A stretch of 64,000 bases of DNA from Cardiocondyla obscurior (lineage: Eukaryota; Arthropoda; Insecta; Hymenoptera; Formicidae), in contig NC_091868.1 of assembly GCF_019399895.1 (NCBI RefSeq), forward strand, positions 2,962,499 through 3,026,498, read 5' to 3'. A program made the translations under genes and the position numbers. Under the pieces are notes generated by a model. The model saw nothing but the letters and a program-made list of their open reading frames with translations. It did no database searches and was not told the DNA's origin. Position 1 is the stretch's first letter. Each line of letters begins with the position of its first letter. Shown here piece by piece: positions 33,550 through 49,013 of the stretch.

Positions 33550-36500
33550 CTACTTTCATACATGCATTACGATGTTTGATGACTATACCACTTTCGACGC
33601 GAGGATTCCTTTCGTACCTTTTACCGGCGTTTTTCTGGGTTTATTTTTGGCGAGAAACAATTCTGTTCGTTGATTGCTAATCTTCGGTTGCGCACAAGAC
33701 GACACACAGAGAGTAGAGCAAGAAGGCGTACGCGCCGCGTACGCGCGCACCGTCGTCGCGATCGCGAGGTTTTCTCGGACGTTCGAGCTTTCCGGAGATC
33801 CCGGGTACGCGCGTACGACGCCCGCCTACGCCTTATTGCGGCGAAGAGTGAAAAAATTCCGTTTTTTGGCAGACACCAAAAAGAAAAAAATAAAGCATCA
33901 GCTCCTAAAATGCGAGCGGCGCGCGAGAGGACGCGCGGCAAAGTGGCGCGCGTATTCTTGCGCGCGCGCTTAAAATCACACAACAGATAGTGCTCAGCAA
34001 GGCGATTACCATCGATCGCGATGCAGCACACCCACACATACGCGTACATCCACACACTCATGCACACGTACACGTACACGAACGTGGCACACACACACGG
34101 GACCCACACGCGTACACGTAACACGCGACACGGACACACGCAGTTTCGGCCAGAATCTAAAAGACACATCAAGGAAAAAAGTACAAGTTTATCACGTTGC
34201 GCCTTAACGTTAAAATTAAAAGTTGATCAAAAGAGATGAAAAAAGTGAAGCGTATTCTTAACCAAAATCGGCCTTAGTATATACTTTTCCAGGGCACGTG
34301 GAAAACACAGGACGGGCGATCTTCCTCTTGACCTACTTCCACAATCCTCACTCTTTAGATTAATATAAAAAAAAAAAATGATATAAATATATAATATATA
34401 TAATATATATACACGATATATTATATTCCGCCGGCGGTGGGAAGTTTCGAAACCTCGCAGCTAACTCAGCAAACCACCGAACCATCGAAAGAAAAAAAAA
34501 AAAAAAAAAAAATTAATAGATCTCTCTGTTCCCGCCGCGTCAGGTCGGATTCGAAATTTTTGCGGTTCGTGTCCACGTCGACGGATTAAAAAAAAAAAAT
34601 AAAAACCACTCGACGTGGACGCGCAACCCGTTCTCCAAGTCCCTACCTCCCAAAAACCCGGGAAGTCGCTCGTCCCCGTTTGCACGTCCCGCTGTACCCC
34701 ACGCTCCCCGCAAGGTGTTCCCCTCCAAAAGAGAAAAAAAAATAAGAGAAAAGAGAGAAGCTAAAAGCTAAAAAAAAAAAAAATAAATAATAAATAAAAC
34801 GAAGCGAAATACATCTATCCGGCGAGAAGGCGAGCCTTTCTCGCTCATAGAAGAAAAACACTTCCTGCATGTAATTAAAGCGACGACGCGAGTGGACGGG
34901 TCACCCGGGATTAGTGTAAGGACGCTCGTTGCTGAGTAAAGCAAAGACGATGACGTGGTATGGAAGAGAGGAAGAAGCGGAGAACAACTTTTGATGCGGA
35001 AGATGGACGACTGTCGACTCGCCGTTCCCCGTTTGCCGGGGGCCGACGACAGAAAATTCGCAGAAAATCCGAGAGACTCGAAGAGCGATGCACGCATTTA
35101 CCACGCATACGCGCTGAGGAGGGATCGGTCGCGTATCATTATCTCGTCGCGTAGATCCGCGGTATTCCTTGCCATCCGTAATCTCTTATCACGAGCGTAT
35201 CTTCGTGAGACTCGACTGTGACGACCGAGAAAGAGAAAGAGAGATAGGAAGAAAGAGAAAGAGTTGAGAATGGGAACGTGATCGTAATCGATCCACATTG
35301 TACGCCGTATACCAGAGAAAAGTCTAGCGCAAACGACGCATTCGACGAGGCTATGCATACGACGCGCGCAAAACGAAATGCTATCACGGTGTTGCATAAA
35401 TATTTAACGCAAACTATAAATCGCTCTGAAACACTTGAAACAAATGGAACCGTATCAAAAGAAATTTTAAAGCGGTGTTGCTCATCGCTCGCGTAAACGA
35501 AAAAATAAAATTAATTAATTAAATTTAAAAAAAAAAAGAAAAGAAAAAAAAAATTAAGTGAAGCCCAGGTATTTGAAATTGACGTTTGTTTCGAATCTTT
35601 CACAAGAACGTGTATTCGTTTAAATTTCTTTCCACGCGGTCACTCTAATTAATCGATCGAAGCCAAGCGAATTATTAATAGAGTTCAAAGTAACCAAAAC
35701 GACAATGATAAAATATAACTGACGTTATGAAAGCGGAAGGGCTGTCGTTACGGCGACGGTCCTCGGCGAATTATCCGATTGCCACGATAAGCACGATGAC
35801 GATGCCATGAATCCGACGCCTTTCAGCACTGAGGAACGCAAGGCGATCCGAAAGATAGTACCGTTCGAGAAGAAATCTGAGATATAAAATAATCGACAGA
35901 TCAGCATTGGGCACGCGAGGTAGTAATGCACCGATTAAACACACACGCATACGCAGCATCGCAACGAATACGTCGAAGGGCGCTCTCGGAAAATACGATG
36001 TGCCTCGACTCGCCCCCGTAACGCCTCGCAAATCCGCGGGTTTATCCGCGCGCGGAAACCGCGCGCGCCGGCTGCGTGACAGCGGCTGTGTCCCTTAGAT
36101 CTCCACCCGAATACGGGCGATAATTACGGGAACCGCCACTGCACCATCCAGCTAATCAATGGATATCGTCAGCACGGTGATTATTCCTAAGGAACGATAA
36201 TAACGACGTTCCGACGGCAATAGCGATCGAACCACCGCACGTCACCGTTCGATGGACACGGCTTTTATTGTATCGATACGACACCGACGATCCTACTTTC
36301 GCGCGCTTATTTTACCACGTTACCACTTTAACTCCGCCAGGCAAGCACGTCGGGCACGACGCCGACGCCGGTTTTCCGTTTACAGACTTACGTATCGATG
36401 CTCCTTCGTTGATAAACGTCATTCTCAGTTCCCCCCCTGCCCCTTCGCAGGAAAAAGAATAAAAAAAAAAAAAAATAAAAAAAATAAAAAGAACACACAC

Positions 36501-37440
36501 ACATAGACTTCGCAGCAGATACAGGACATAAATGAACGTAGCGATTAACGCGCGTCCCGCACGATGCTAAGAAAGGACTACCTTTTGCAGCGTGCACGCA
36601 CCTTCTTTCAACGACACCCAAAGCGAATCGATTCCTCGTTGCAGAATGCCAATAGTAATGTCGATTGCAGAATAGCAACAGAAATCAAATATGATGCCAT
36701 AGTAACGACTTAAGTTTCCGATACGTCAAAATACGCTGTACACGCAGTACATATCCTACGATGGACGGCGATTCAGTAGTGCGGCGGCATTACGATTCTA
36801 AGTGATGCGCATCGTACTTCCGAGGACGAGACACTGGGAAGGACCGAAAGAAAAAAAAAAAAGCAGACGGGACGAGATCGCGCAAGCACGGAGAACGAGA
36901 CGATGTGCCACGCCCGGGACGAGAGAAATGATCGCTGGTCCCGTCAGATAAGCGGAGCGCACCGACGCAACCGAACGCGTAGCACGGGAGAAGACAGAAA
37001 AAAAAATGAGAGAGAGAAAGAAAGAGTGAGAGAGTGAGAATGAGTGAGAGAGAAAGTTAGAGAGAGAAAAAAAAAAGAAATAGAATAAAATTCCACACCT
37101 GACCGTGTGAGCCGATGCAGGCGAAGTTGAAAACGCCCAAGATATTAACTTGCAAAACGAATCAGACCTTGCCACTTGCAATTCGTTAAAGACGTGACGC
37201 GTTCTAAGCAATTCGCATAACGTAGGAAAGTGAAAAAAAAAAATAATAATAATAAAAAGAAGACGAAGACGATGAAGAAAGAAAGAAAAAAAAAAAATAG
37301 AAAAGCGGGTACGTAAGAAGGAGAGAAAGAGGACGGGAGCGAAAGAGGAGTGTAAAAGGGAAAGAGAGAGAATGAGTGACACACGATAAAGGAAAAGGAA
37401 TCACTGGAGATCCGCTATTCGACTTTCTGATTTTTCGCAG

Positions 37441-37564
37441 ATTTTCGCGCGGGACAACAGGTGCGTCCCTTCCGAGACATCAACCTGCCCCCGTGATTGA
37501 CAACCCGCAGGAGCCAGCTCATCCTCCCAACGCCCCTCCCGTGATCCTTCCCCACGTGAACAAG
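37441..37564 (+). other. Exon-like island in the presumed 3' UTR
   Basis: Preceded by CTGATTTTTCGCAG (ends 37440) and followed by AACAAG|GTTTGC, the 124 nt are C-rich and open in one frame. They encode a P/A-rich peptide containing VIDNPQEPAHPPNAPPVILP and ending on a whole codon. It contrasts sharply with the A-rich surroundings. It could be an exon of an unrecognised + strand gene or simply a C-rich UTR segment. Confidence 0.25.
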
Positions 37565-40500
37565 GTTTGCTTCCAATCCGTACGCGTTATCGAAACCTAA
37601 TAAACTATAAACTACCTAACAATAATAATTAAACGATAAAAAGGTTAAGAGTATCGATTAATTGAATTATACCTAACGATTAATTAAATAATTAATGAGT
37701 AATGATACATAACGATAATACGATTAATGATATATAGTATAAACGGTACGAGGCAACCCGGTAACATGGTGGCTAAAAAACCATCCACCGAGACGGGACC
37801 CGATTCTGCCTCGTCGAGCGTGAGGGGTGTATCGACCGTGCGTGGAACGCTTTTACGGCGGCCGTATATCCGACTTGCCTTGCCCCGAGGCGCGGATTTT
37901 CGCAGTGGAAAGCCGATCGGTACACTCCGTGAAGAATCGGACCGGCAGGATCCACCGCCGTCGGAGTGATCGTTTCTTACCCATCATTTATACGCTAGCT
38001 TGTAACTTGAGACTTAAGTATAATGACACACACACGAGAAAGAACACACACACAGCATTAATGATACCTAATTATATTATTGATATAACTTAACGATTAT
38101 GAACTATTCTAGTGGTATTATACGACGACATAGTTGATTGATCTGTTTAATATTGAATGTCTGTAGATCACGGAGCGTTTGGAACTCTATGCTATCCATC
38201 GAGAATCCTATATACAAGTCCACCTGAATTCCTCGATGCCCCTTTTTTCCCTCCCCCTCGCCCCGATTTGCCCCTTAATCTAAACCCCCGCTCACTAAAC
38301 CTACCCAAGACATCACAAAACTCTTAACATAAGTGGACCGGAAATATTATCCCGTAATTAAAATAAAAGGAAGATTAGGTGCTACTAAAAAGAGCCATGT
38401 TAAACCATGTTAAATTCGATAAAGTTAAATATTGACCGAAAATATTTAAAAGAAATAAAAAAAAGAAGATGTATAGAGTGGATAAAATGACCCTCCGTTT
38501 AAATCGAGAAAACTGGAGCCGGCGCGGAGGTGCATTGCGCGAGAGAAAGCGAATTCAATCTGTCACGGCATGTAATATGCCTTTGTAAAATGCCAAAAAA
38601 AAAAAAAAATAGAAAAAAAAACCGCGAAGCGCTACTGTTCTACGAAAGCTGTAAAGAACGGGATATCGTTAAAACAGGTTTTCAGTTTTACTATTCTGCA
38701 AGCCAACCGAGACGAAATACAGAACGTGTATATTGTCGGCTGCACTGGTTTTAAGTTCGAAATCTCATAAATCCACGCAACCACGGTGCGACAGCGACGA
38801 GAAAAAGCTATCCGCAGCTTCTCACTTCCGTTTCTTACGCTGAAAACCGTAGACGTGAAAGCGCTTCGACGACGAAGAAAGAAAATAATTTCAAGTTCGC
38901 ACGTGATACATGCCAATTAACAACGAACAAATTCTCCATAATAATTAATCAGCTCTCCTCAGCTAATATGTCGCACATCTGCGACATACACGGAAAAAAA
39001 AAAATTTCTCGCAATATTCTACAAGCGGCATAATGGCAATCACGTAATCGAACAAATTAAAGAAGGAAAAAAAAAGAGAATTAATTCGAATTTTCGCTAG
39101 AATGCGAAATAAAAATGCCCTCCGCGCGCAGAGTGTCGTTTGGAAGAAAGCGAAGGCCCGAAACGCAAAGGAAAGCGAAGCCTAGAAAAGACATTTCTGT
39201 GAGAAACACTACCGAGCCCTCTGCCTCTGTTTTTAAGCACGCGTACCATGTGACGTCCATCGATTAGAACTTCACATTGACGATACACACACGCATTGGG
39301 ACATTGTGAAAATATAAAAATTCCTGCGAACGAAACGAAAAAGCTAGCTAATCGCGTCCGCTTGACGCGAGCGAGTCATTCTTCTCGATCGACGTCCCCA
39401 ACCATAGGTTCGCCTGATTGTTGAGTTTAAGTTTTTATAGTGAGTACGTAGACGCAGAGCGAAGCTGGAAGACTTGGTTCCAGATCGGTGCTCGTGCCGG
39501 CGAGCGATTTGTTTCTCTTAAATCGTCGCCCGGATACGCGCGGTGCCGTTCTCACCGATCTTCCCGCTCGCCACCAATTTTTTATACATTCCGCAATAGT
39601 TTAAGTGTCGCTTCGAATTATCGACTTGAAATGTGTTTTTTCGTATTAACGATGTTTTATTGCTAATAAGTCTTTCTGAACACGTTGAGTATTTGCCGTG
39701 CAGTTCGCGCGCCACCGCTCGCGATAGTAGATTCGGTTCTTCGTCGTGACGCATCCCGTTTTGTACAAATAATTGAAGTAGCTAGTCGCGTTTCGTTGTT
39801 TCTCTCGCTTGGTTACTCAAATCGTTAACATGTTAAGCGCCGCGAGGCCGAGCTATTATGACGAGGAATTAATTGCTCGTTCGTTCTGTTCGTCGAAACT
39901 AGTTTGGCTCGCGCGGTGGGAGGCGCGCGTCGCACGGCGCTCATTTACCATTTAGAGAAATCCGCGTATTTGGAGAAATCCATCCGACTGTTGTATAGAT
40001 TACGCCGTTATCAGAGGGTGCCACGGACAGTAGGGGAAAAGCAGTATTATCAATTTACTTAGGGATGACCTCTAGGAGCCACGCATAAATCGCGGAACTG
40101 TAACACGAACGCGTCGATCGAACGAGAACGATCGGCGTTACCTGTCATCAAAGATTTCGCCAATCGAGATTTTTTTTTCATCGACGTTATACCTCGTCGA
40201 AAGATATGAATATTATACGCTTGCACGTATGATATTTGCACAAGACGTTCAATCTCCATCGTTCGAATTCGATCGAGGCGACGGCTTCCGGTTCTACGCT
40301 CTTCCACGCCAGTGAGCAATGTTTCCTTCTCCGTCGAAATTCTTGAACATGTAAAGGATAAGAGTGATACACATACGTACACACGCTGACACACGCATCA
40401 CGATACACGCAGACTCTTCACGTTTTGAATCCCAGTGCCCGTAGTTCGCGCGTGTACGGCTCGACTCCGATCGTCCGGAGCGCAGATCACGTTGAATCGT

Positions 40501-43500
40501 AACAATTAACGCTGTCAAATAACCCGGCACGTAACAGATTCGATCGGGGAATAATCTATTCGAGATTGCACGATCGTTTTAACCGGTTTTAGGTTTAGCC
40601 TCTTCTCGCAAGGATACAGCATAACTGACAGGTACTCCGACGCGAATCGCCGTCGACGACTCCGGCGGTCGCAAAAGAAGCATCCACAGCAAACAATACA
40701 CGATTTCGCAATTACCGTCAATCTATTGAATCTATTGAAACAATATATATTTTTTCAACGTTTTTCAGCATACTGAAAAATGTTTTAGTTACAGATACCA
40801 TAGAAGCATATATTTTTAATAATTTACACGCTGATCCTTGCGAGCCGCAATAAACTGAGCTACGTCTTCTCCGACGCTTTGATATCTGAATAATCGATTT
40901 TTGATTATTAAAATTGCAGACGATTCGCCGGCGCGAATCTCGGCCGGAATCGCGATACGACGCCGCGAGAACACGCGCGAGACTGTGGGCACGAACTACC
41001 CCGAAGAACGTTGAGTTTGGCCTGGGCAAAGTCAGGCGAGCGTCGGGCCGGCTCTCAATTTTGAAATAGCCATTTCGACTTAAGCGAAAAAAATGAACAG
41101 ACCCCCAAAACCCGACGCAATAGACGAAGGCAACCGGATCAAAATAACTGTCACATGAAACAACAGTTTCTCGCGCGGGGCCCGGCCGCGGCTGCCACCA
41201 AAGATATCTCCGCTTTGAGATTATACCTGTCCTGCCCTTTCCTCACCCCCCCCGCCCGCCATTATCCCGCCCTTATCACCCGTGATTGTCCCGTGCTGGC
41301 CGCGGAGGTGCATAAGGCCTCCGCGGTCCCGCAGAAAAAACACGCCAGGCTTGCCGCGGCCACGTGGATGACGTGGATTCGAGTCCCGCGCCCATTCTCA
41401 CTCACAGCACACACTGGGCCGACTCGTCCGATAGAATGTGCCTTCAGTGTTGATTTTATACGAAAAAAATACTAAAATTATACAAAGGGGCCCGACATAG
41501 ACCGAACGCCCACCCAAAGCCTGACTGGTGCTCGCCCGCTGCCCGTTTATTTCATCCTGAAAAACCGGCTATTCAGACTCAGACACACACGTACATGCAG
41601 AAACAAGAAACAGATTTAACACTAATTCGCGCGAGCGACGATCGCCGTCGAGAGGACCGCCACTGTCGATCGGCGCCGTGGCTCAACGTGGTGGACGGAA
41701 ACGACGAGTGTAACACGTCGAAAGAGGGGGGTCCTCTAATTATCTTCGGTACACTGACACGCGCGAGCAGCAAACGTTCGCCGATTACTGTAACTCGTAT
41801 CGGGACCATGCGTAAAATATATCAAATCGTAGTGAGACGTTCTGTTGTTAATTCAGCTAAAAGAAAAAAAAGAGAAAAAAAAAAAAAAGAAAAAAAAGGA
41901 GGAAGGAGTACACCCGGAGTGGTCAACGTCGCGCGTTTCCGGACGAATCCGCGCACAATACCACGATGCCTCGACCTCGTCTTGGCGCGCATTAGATGCG
42001 CGTTAAACGAGGCCACGGCTATCCCATGGGCATTATCGTCCTCGCGTGACACGCGTACGCTTAATAAGATACCTCCGAGACCAGGTGCACGAGCTGTGCC
42101 GCATACACTGTAGTAACGCATGTACCGCGACGTATGAAAGCTTCGTGTACAATTCGCCGGGAAACGCGCTCAAAACGCGTCCTCGGAAACGTCCGTCCTC
42201 TTGACAGGATCGTTCGCTCGCAATGACATTTCGCTGAAAGAAAGAAGTCACGTCCACGGGACGGAGATGTTCATCCGCAATACAGACACGCGCTCACACG
42301 ATCACACAGACAAGATAAACGCCCTCGCATGCACACGCTATCTATCCACGCCCTAACGGAAACATTTTGGTTCGTGCAAGGAGTTCGGAACGCTGCTTTG
42401 CACCGATAATACACACGTGTATTGATTAAATGCAATTACTATGCGATAAGTATAATTACATAATATATATGTGTACTATGGTCTCTCCCACTCCCCATCA
42501 AAGTAACCCGCATGTCGTGCGTCGATCCCGCGGCGATCGACGGTCGCAGGCTACGCGCGCCGCGAACCGTCCCCCCTCGAACCGAAACCGAATGCGGCAA
42601 GCATCCGTTTCGGGATCGTGCGACGTCGCTGCACCGCGTACGCATCTCGCGGCCGCCGCATCGTCGCGGCCGGCGTCGCGACGCCACCCCACATTCACCG
42701 AATCCATGAAAGCCCCTTAAGACTTCCCAAATACAAGCGTAGAATTTAACCACATTAACTATGAATGACGAGAGCTACGTAAGAGCTAACTAACTAACTA
42801 CAATTAAACTTACTTAATTATTAACAATTAAACAAACAGTAAAGCAGTATAAACAGTAAACGCCCAGTAATCATTGAATTGTGTGTCGACAACTACATAA
42901 CTAACTACCTACCGTATATCGAAGTAATAGCCGTATGTAAAAGGAAAGAAAAAAAAAAACTTGTATTCTACCAGTTGTATCAGCCAATCCAGTTTTAATA
43001 AGCAAGCGATTAAAAGTAACCCGATACCCGGTTTTAAGTCCCGCTCACCCCTCTCCCCTCTTCGCCCGCCCCCATTAAATACCAGTACCCTCTTCAGTGG
43101 ATCGTTCAGTTATCCCGTTTTTATCCACGGCAACTATCTCAGCCCGATTACCGATTGCCCGGATTATCCTTTTTCCCCTGCCCTTTAACACCCGCCCCCT
43201 TCGTCCCCCGAATAATTATCTATGGATCTAACCGCCCTCCCCCTCCCTCCTCTTCACCCCGCCGTACTCCCGTTCAATCAATCCTCCGGAAATATAATCC
43301 ACTCAGTATAAAGAACCCGCCGGATAACGTATTTATCATTAGTGTTTTTAGTAGACAGACTTGTAATGAAAAGTAAAAAAAAAAAATAACTTCGTTTACG
43401 ATTGTACGCACACGTGTGGGGAGACCATGTAACTTTAGCTCCGCCGCTCATTGACGCCGTGTTCCAGGCCCTCGCGATCGGCGAGTCGCGCCGGATGAGT

Positions 43501-44207
43501 TGTTTTAACCAGCGCACGGCGATCGGCTCGAGATCTCGCGCCGCGAGACGGCCGCTCCCGGCCGGTTTCTGCCTCCGCGAGAGAGCTCGACGTCGAGCGT
43601 CGATCGGTGCGTCTCCCGCGACGACCACGTCCCCGAGCACCGATCGCGAGCGCGGACGCGCGTAACGCCCCCGCCCCCTCCCCTTAAACCGAAATAACAA
43701 TCACCAAAGCTGGTGTTAGCAGCTAGCGCCCCTTTCAATTCCCCCGTAACCGATGTCCCTCGAGCCACCCAGCCACGGAAAACACCAACTATCCCTCAAC
43801 TAGCTCCCCCCCCTCTCACCCCCTCAGCCCCTTTTATCCAATCGCAGCCCCTTGATTCCCTACGTGTTGTATTATCCGTTATTTTCGATATAATATTATA
43901 TATAGTATACTAATGATATTTAATGATAATACGACGATGATAAGGTATGGGAGACGTTTGGTCACACACTAGTAGGACACCACACGGATTACGCCATCCT
44001 CACACGACCATTTGATCGACACAGGACAGAGACATTTCACACGAGGACACGTATATCACACTGGCACACGCATACGCATACGTAACACAGTATACCTAAC
44101 AGGTACCAGCAGTAATAGACAGACGTAACAGCAGAAATAAAAATTGATCAACAGAACACTAGTTGCCGTGCAGTTTGTGAACAAAAAAACAAAAAGCAAA
44201 AAAAATA

Positions 44208-44507
44208 ATGAATACCAATGGTAACCTACCCGCGGGTCCGCTTCGTTCTTGCCCCGTGAGACTAGGTCGCGCGCTCTCCGCGCTCGCAGAAAGGAGCGGG
44301 ATCGCGTTCTTACCCCAAGAGCGATTCGCGCAGCTCGTAATCGTCACGCCGCGAATCTGTTCTTTAGAGGATGCTGAAGAATCAAAGACGGCAGTTACGG
44401 GGAGACGCGCGCGACTCGGGCTCACCCGATCGGGGCTGAATCTGCCTCAAAGCGTAGCTGAACATTTTTGTACAGGACTTAAACGAGATGCAATTAACTG
44501 GATGTAA
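44208..44507 (+). other. 99-codon ORF in a GC-rich island of the presumed 3' UTR
   Basis: ATG to TAA, beginning MNTNGNLPAGPLRSCPVRLG. It is arginine/leucine-rich, not recognised, and may be chance in GC-rich sequence. It is listed because it is one of the few ATG-initiated frames near 100 codons in this stretch. Confidence 0.15.
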
Positions 44508-47500
44508 AATCTTGAGTTACAGAGCAGCACTATACATACCACACAGATGATGTATATATTTTTACGTTACAGAATATGCCTGCGCTTAACAGACAGGCGC
44601 CATAAGACTGGTTCTCATTTCCCATGACAATGCGTATATACATGCCACATAAACTTAACAAGAAAAAAAAAAAGATCCTATATTGTAATGATAAAACTTA
44701 ATGATATTTGTATACAGTATACCGCCTGGTGCCGCCGCGACACGGCGACCAGTTTTAACACACACGCCATGGTCAACGAGACTGGGGCCCGCCCGCTCGC
44801 AACACAGTGAAAATCGGATGAGACTATCGGATTCGGGGGATCGACCCGCGCAACGGGATAGGAGAGCCCGGCGGGGGGATGCTTCCTCCGGCCGCGGCTC
44901 GCCGGCCGAAAATCAAAAGTCGATCCGACGATCGATGCACGCTTCCTCCCCCGATGCGCGGGTCGAGCGGCCTCACGAATCGACACGGCGTGTCGATTAC
45001 AATGTCGTAAAAGCCGTGCGTAACACGGGCGTTAAGGATGGAGAGAAAAAAACAAAAAAGAAAAAAACCGGAGAAACAGAATTGGCCCACGAATTCGCGA
45101 TAATCCGTGCGTTTTACACACCGTGGAAATTAACATCCTGATTTTCTCATTAGGCCGTTATGCCCATCGAGCTCTATTAACTCGTGTTGAAAATAGTAAA
45201 AAAAAAAAAAAGGAAAAAAATGTAGGAAGAGGAAAAACCGAAACGGTAGCAAGCGGTAGCGCAAACCGTACCGTCGGCTGTTTTGCGAGGACGGTTGCGA
45301 AAGGGATGTAAAGACGATCACGCAGCCCGGGAAGTGTTGCCTGCGGGTACCCCGACAGAAGCATAACGCGGGTAGGAGTTTCTAAACAAGAACTCCCGAT
45401 GTGTCCGAGTGGCCATGCGACTCGGCACGCGGGACGGTCCTAATTTTCCAAAAAAAAAAAAAAAAATACTAATACTAATAATAATAATAACAAATTTAAG
45501 AATAATAAACACTAAAAAAAAAATCCATGCCCCGAAAGTCCGTCGACGTTCGCGCGATCGGTCGATCGAGTCTCGGCGAGGGACGGCCCCGACGTCGATG
45601 TTGCGTGTCACACGACCGGCGATCGATGCCTCTCCGTCAACGAGAAAACTAAAGAGCAAAAAAGTACGGGCCTAAACGACGAGAGTACGGTACTCCCGCG
45701 ATTCAGCGCGCCATTGATCCTCCGATTCGGTAACCGCTCTCGTCGTCGATCAGCCGATTTTCGCGCCGGCGGCCGGCGGACGGCAGGGGGATATTCACGA
45801 CACACATTTGAGTTACAGTGCAAGCGAACATCTGTAGAGCCATATACGTATAGTATGTTGTTGTATCTTAAATGATGAAAATGATGACAATTAAACGTAG
45901 TAAGTGTACATTTTTATAAAGGTCGCGGTTGCATTTCGAAAGATAAAAAAAAAAAAAGAAAAGAAAAAAAAAGAAATACGTTAGATGCGGCAGACAAAAA
46001 AAAATAAAAGGGGCGACATATTCGTAGCGAGGATTCATGATAATAATATTAATTTGATGAAAAAATAAAAAGGGAAAAAAAATAAACGAGAGAAAGGGAA
46101 TAATCGTGCGAAAGATAAATAGGTGATTATGCGAGCATGACAGTGTGTTAGAATGTGAGAAAGAGAGAGAGCGCGCGAGCGAAAGCGACATTGAGAGCGA
46201 GAACGCGGAGATGTGCGACAGTGAGAAAGTGATAGAATGTAAGCGCGATAGGACGTGAGCGAAGCGAGATGAAGGGAGGAAATGACGAAATGTCAGCAGA
46301 GGTTGAATCCTACTATCGCGATTGACGGCTTGGTCACCGGCGGTCCCGTCCGTAATGGATGCAAGTAACGTTTAGGTGTATAAAATGGAATAAAAAGAAG
46401 AAAAAAAAGATATCGACTTTATCTATCCTCTCGTGGTTTTTAGGATGTTCTAAAAAAAAAGTTATTGTAAAAAAAAGAGAGAGAGAGAGAGAAAGAGACG
46501 ACGAGAAAGCTGTTATAGAGGGGAGTAAACGAGTGCATTGGGAGACGAGCGGGTCTTCGACGAGCGTATTGTGGCAGTGTGTACTTTTGGCGGGACGAGT
46601 AGTCTCGCGTGCGAAAAAAAAAAAAAAAGAACCGAGAGAAATTTATTGTACATTTTCGGGAATGATTCTCGGTCGCCCGGTGACCGCGCCTCGATCTCGA
46701 TGCCTGGCTCGGATTTTCGCGGGCGCCAAAACGGATAACGCGCGCGAAGAGAGACATCGGGGTTGGGTCCAGCGAGAATTTCCAACCTCGTCGCTGCACG
46801 GCGGCGGAGCCACGATTCTGTAAATGTCTCTCCTCGCGACGGCATCCAAAAAAAAAACGTTATTTAGACTTTTCACTTCGCGGTCCACAAGTCGCGTGCG
46901 ACGTTCGCGCATTTCTCAGGAAGGAGGAGTCGAAAGGACAAAATCGCGAACGTCAAATGCGTGTAAAAAGCGAAAACGAACTCTGTCCCTTCTATCCGTA
47001 GCACTTGGCGCTCTCGTTCATTCGAGCCGAAACACGCTTGTTTCGATTTCGATAAAAAAAAATAAAAATCGCGATTATGTCTTTTTTATATATTTTTGGC
47101 AAAGATACGTCGATACCATTTAGGCGTCACAAAAAGAGAAAAAAGAAAAGAAACAAAAAAAAAAAGAGATAACAAGTGGCGTAAACGAAAATGACGAGAA
47201 ATCGATAGAATCGGTAGCGTATTGCTTCCGTGATTTGTAAAAAAAAAAAAAGACAAAAAGAAAAGAAAAAGAAGAAATTTCGTCAGCTCGGAAGTTTACG
47301 GTGACGAAAGATAGGGTGGTAGGAAAGGAACGACAGAGAGAACGTAAAACAAAGTGAGAGAAAGAACGAGTGTTGTGTGTGTGCGAGAAAGTAACTGAGA
47401 ATGCGAGAGAAAGAGGGGGAGAGAACGGGACAGGAAAACGGTGGTAAAATAATATTTAAATATTCGTATCAAAAGAAAAAAAAAAAAAAAATGTGTAGGG

Positions 47501-47726
47501 CCTCGAACTACTGGCGACCGAATGGAACAAGAGATACGAAAAAAAGTTGCGAAACGAAGGAGAGAAAGAGAGGCCGAACTACTAAAAATATTTATAATAT
47601 ATGGCTACAAGTACAAATTACTTCGACTACTGAGCGTAGGTGTATTGATGTGTGAACAAAATTTGGTTGGCCGATGACCGTTTTTGAAACCATCATACTG
47701 CGTATCAAAGTATGTAAAATTTATCG

Positions 47727-47732
47727 AATAAA
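47727..47732 (+). terminator. Possible intermediate poly(A) signal
   Basis: AATAAA followed by a TG/TA-rich stretch (ATTATGATATAATGTAATC). The context is weaker than at the proximal and distal sites. Confidence 0.25.
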
Positions 47733-49013
47733 CGCTAGCGTATTATGATATAATGTAATCTAATAATGTAATATTGTAATGACGAGTCTAAATGATGATG
47801 TTACCTTGAAGTTTAGGAGCGCGCGTGAGAGTGCACGTGAATGAAAAAAAAGAGAGAGGACAAAAGAGGTTATTGTGCATACGAAAACAAAAAAAAAAAA
47901 AAAATGACAAATTACATCTTTATAACGATTATCGGTATGATTACTATTATTATTGCGATTAACTATTGTCCAGTCATCCATCTATTATTGATATTGTTCG
48001 TTGACGATTTAAGTCCACTACCCTCCCCCACACTATATACATTACGTTATTACTACCCCTATCGTGATTATAATTGTCATCACCGTTATTACGGCGATTG
48101 AGAGATTGTATTATTGTATTGTACATGATGCGTTGACAGCGAAACGATATATAAGTTGTTCACAATTTCGAGACACATATACGTTCTTGGCAAACTATAC
48201 AAAAAGAAACGAAGAGATCGACTCGAGCGATTAAAGTGAGAGGATACTAAGATCGATTGATGCAAGAGACAGCGAGGTTGAGCACATAAGTGAGAGAGTG
48301 AAAGTTGCGATAAGAAAGAGATTGCGGGGAGAGAATGAGATGCGAACGAGAGCGCGAGGTTGTGCGAGATGAAAAAGAAAAAGGGGGGAAAAAAAATGTA
48401 TGAATGCGCGTGCACGACACTACATAAGGAAAGATTGAGAAAGTGTAAAAGTGGCCAAAGTTGGAAGAGAGTGTGCGAGCGACGAAAGTTGACGAGGGAG
48501 AAAATTCACACGCTAAAAATTTATTCGCACGGGGACGAGCGTCCGAGCGGTCTGCGCGGTTCGAGGGAGAGATATATATAGAATGAGATAATGAAAGAGA
48601 GAGAGAGAGAGAAGGCGGGGGTGCACAAAAGAAAAAATCACATACTCGCGGTATTTCGGTCGCCGAGCGATGAAAATAAAAGTTAGGGCTAAGGGATGGC
48701 ACGAGGCTCATTCCCGAATCAAAGTGACGATGAAAGAGAAAATTCCTATAAGCTCGCCCGCATCCGGCAGCGACGCGTTTTCCGCGCCTCACGAAATTCT
48801 ATTTTTGTAAGCATATTTCTATAAAGGTATACTAACGATACGGCAAAATTTATTATTCCTAGTGTGGTGAAAATGAAAATTGAACGTTTAGATTTCGTTA
48901 GTATAGTGTAAAAATGAAAAAAATTAACGATGTCTAGGTCCTATTCGTGTACTTAAAAGTGAACTATAAGGAGAATAAAATTATATCGTCGGCGGCGTCG
49001 TAGGTTGTAAAAT

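Noticed and set aside
33725..33744. Near-palindrome of GCGTACGCG
   Set aside because: Short and in a CGCG-rich low-complexity patch; expected by composition.
34021..34239. H/T-rich ORF
   Set aside because: Translation of a CA-rich simple repeat.
41155..41475. 106-codon + strand ORF in a GC-rich island of the presumed UTR
   Set aside because: No recognisable protein and no splice context.
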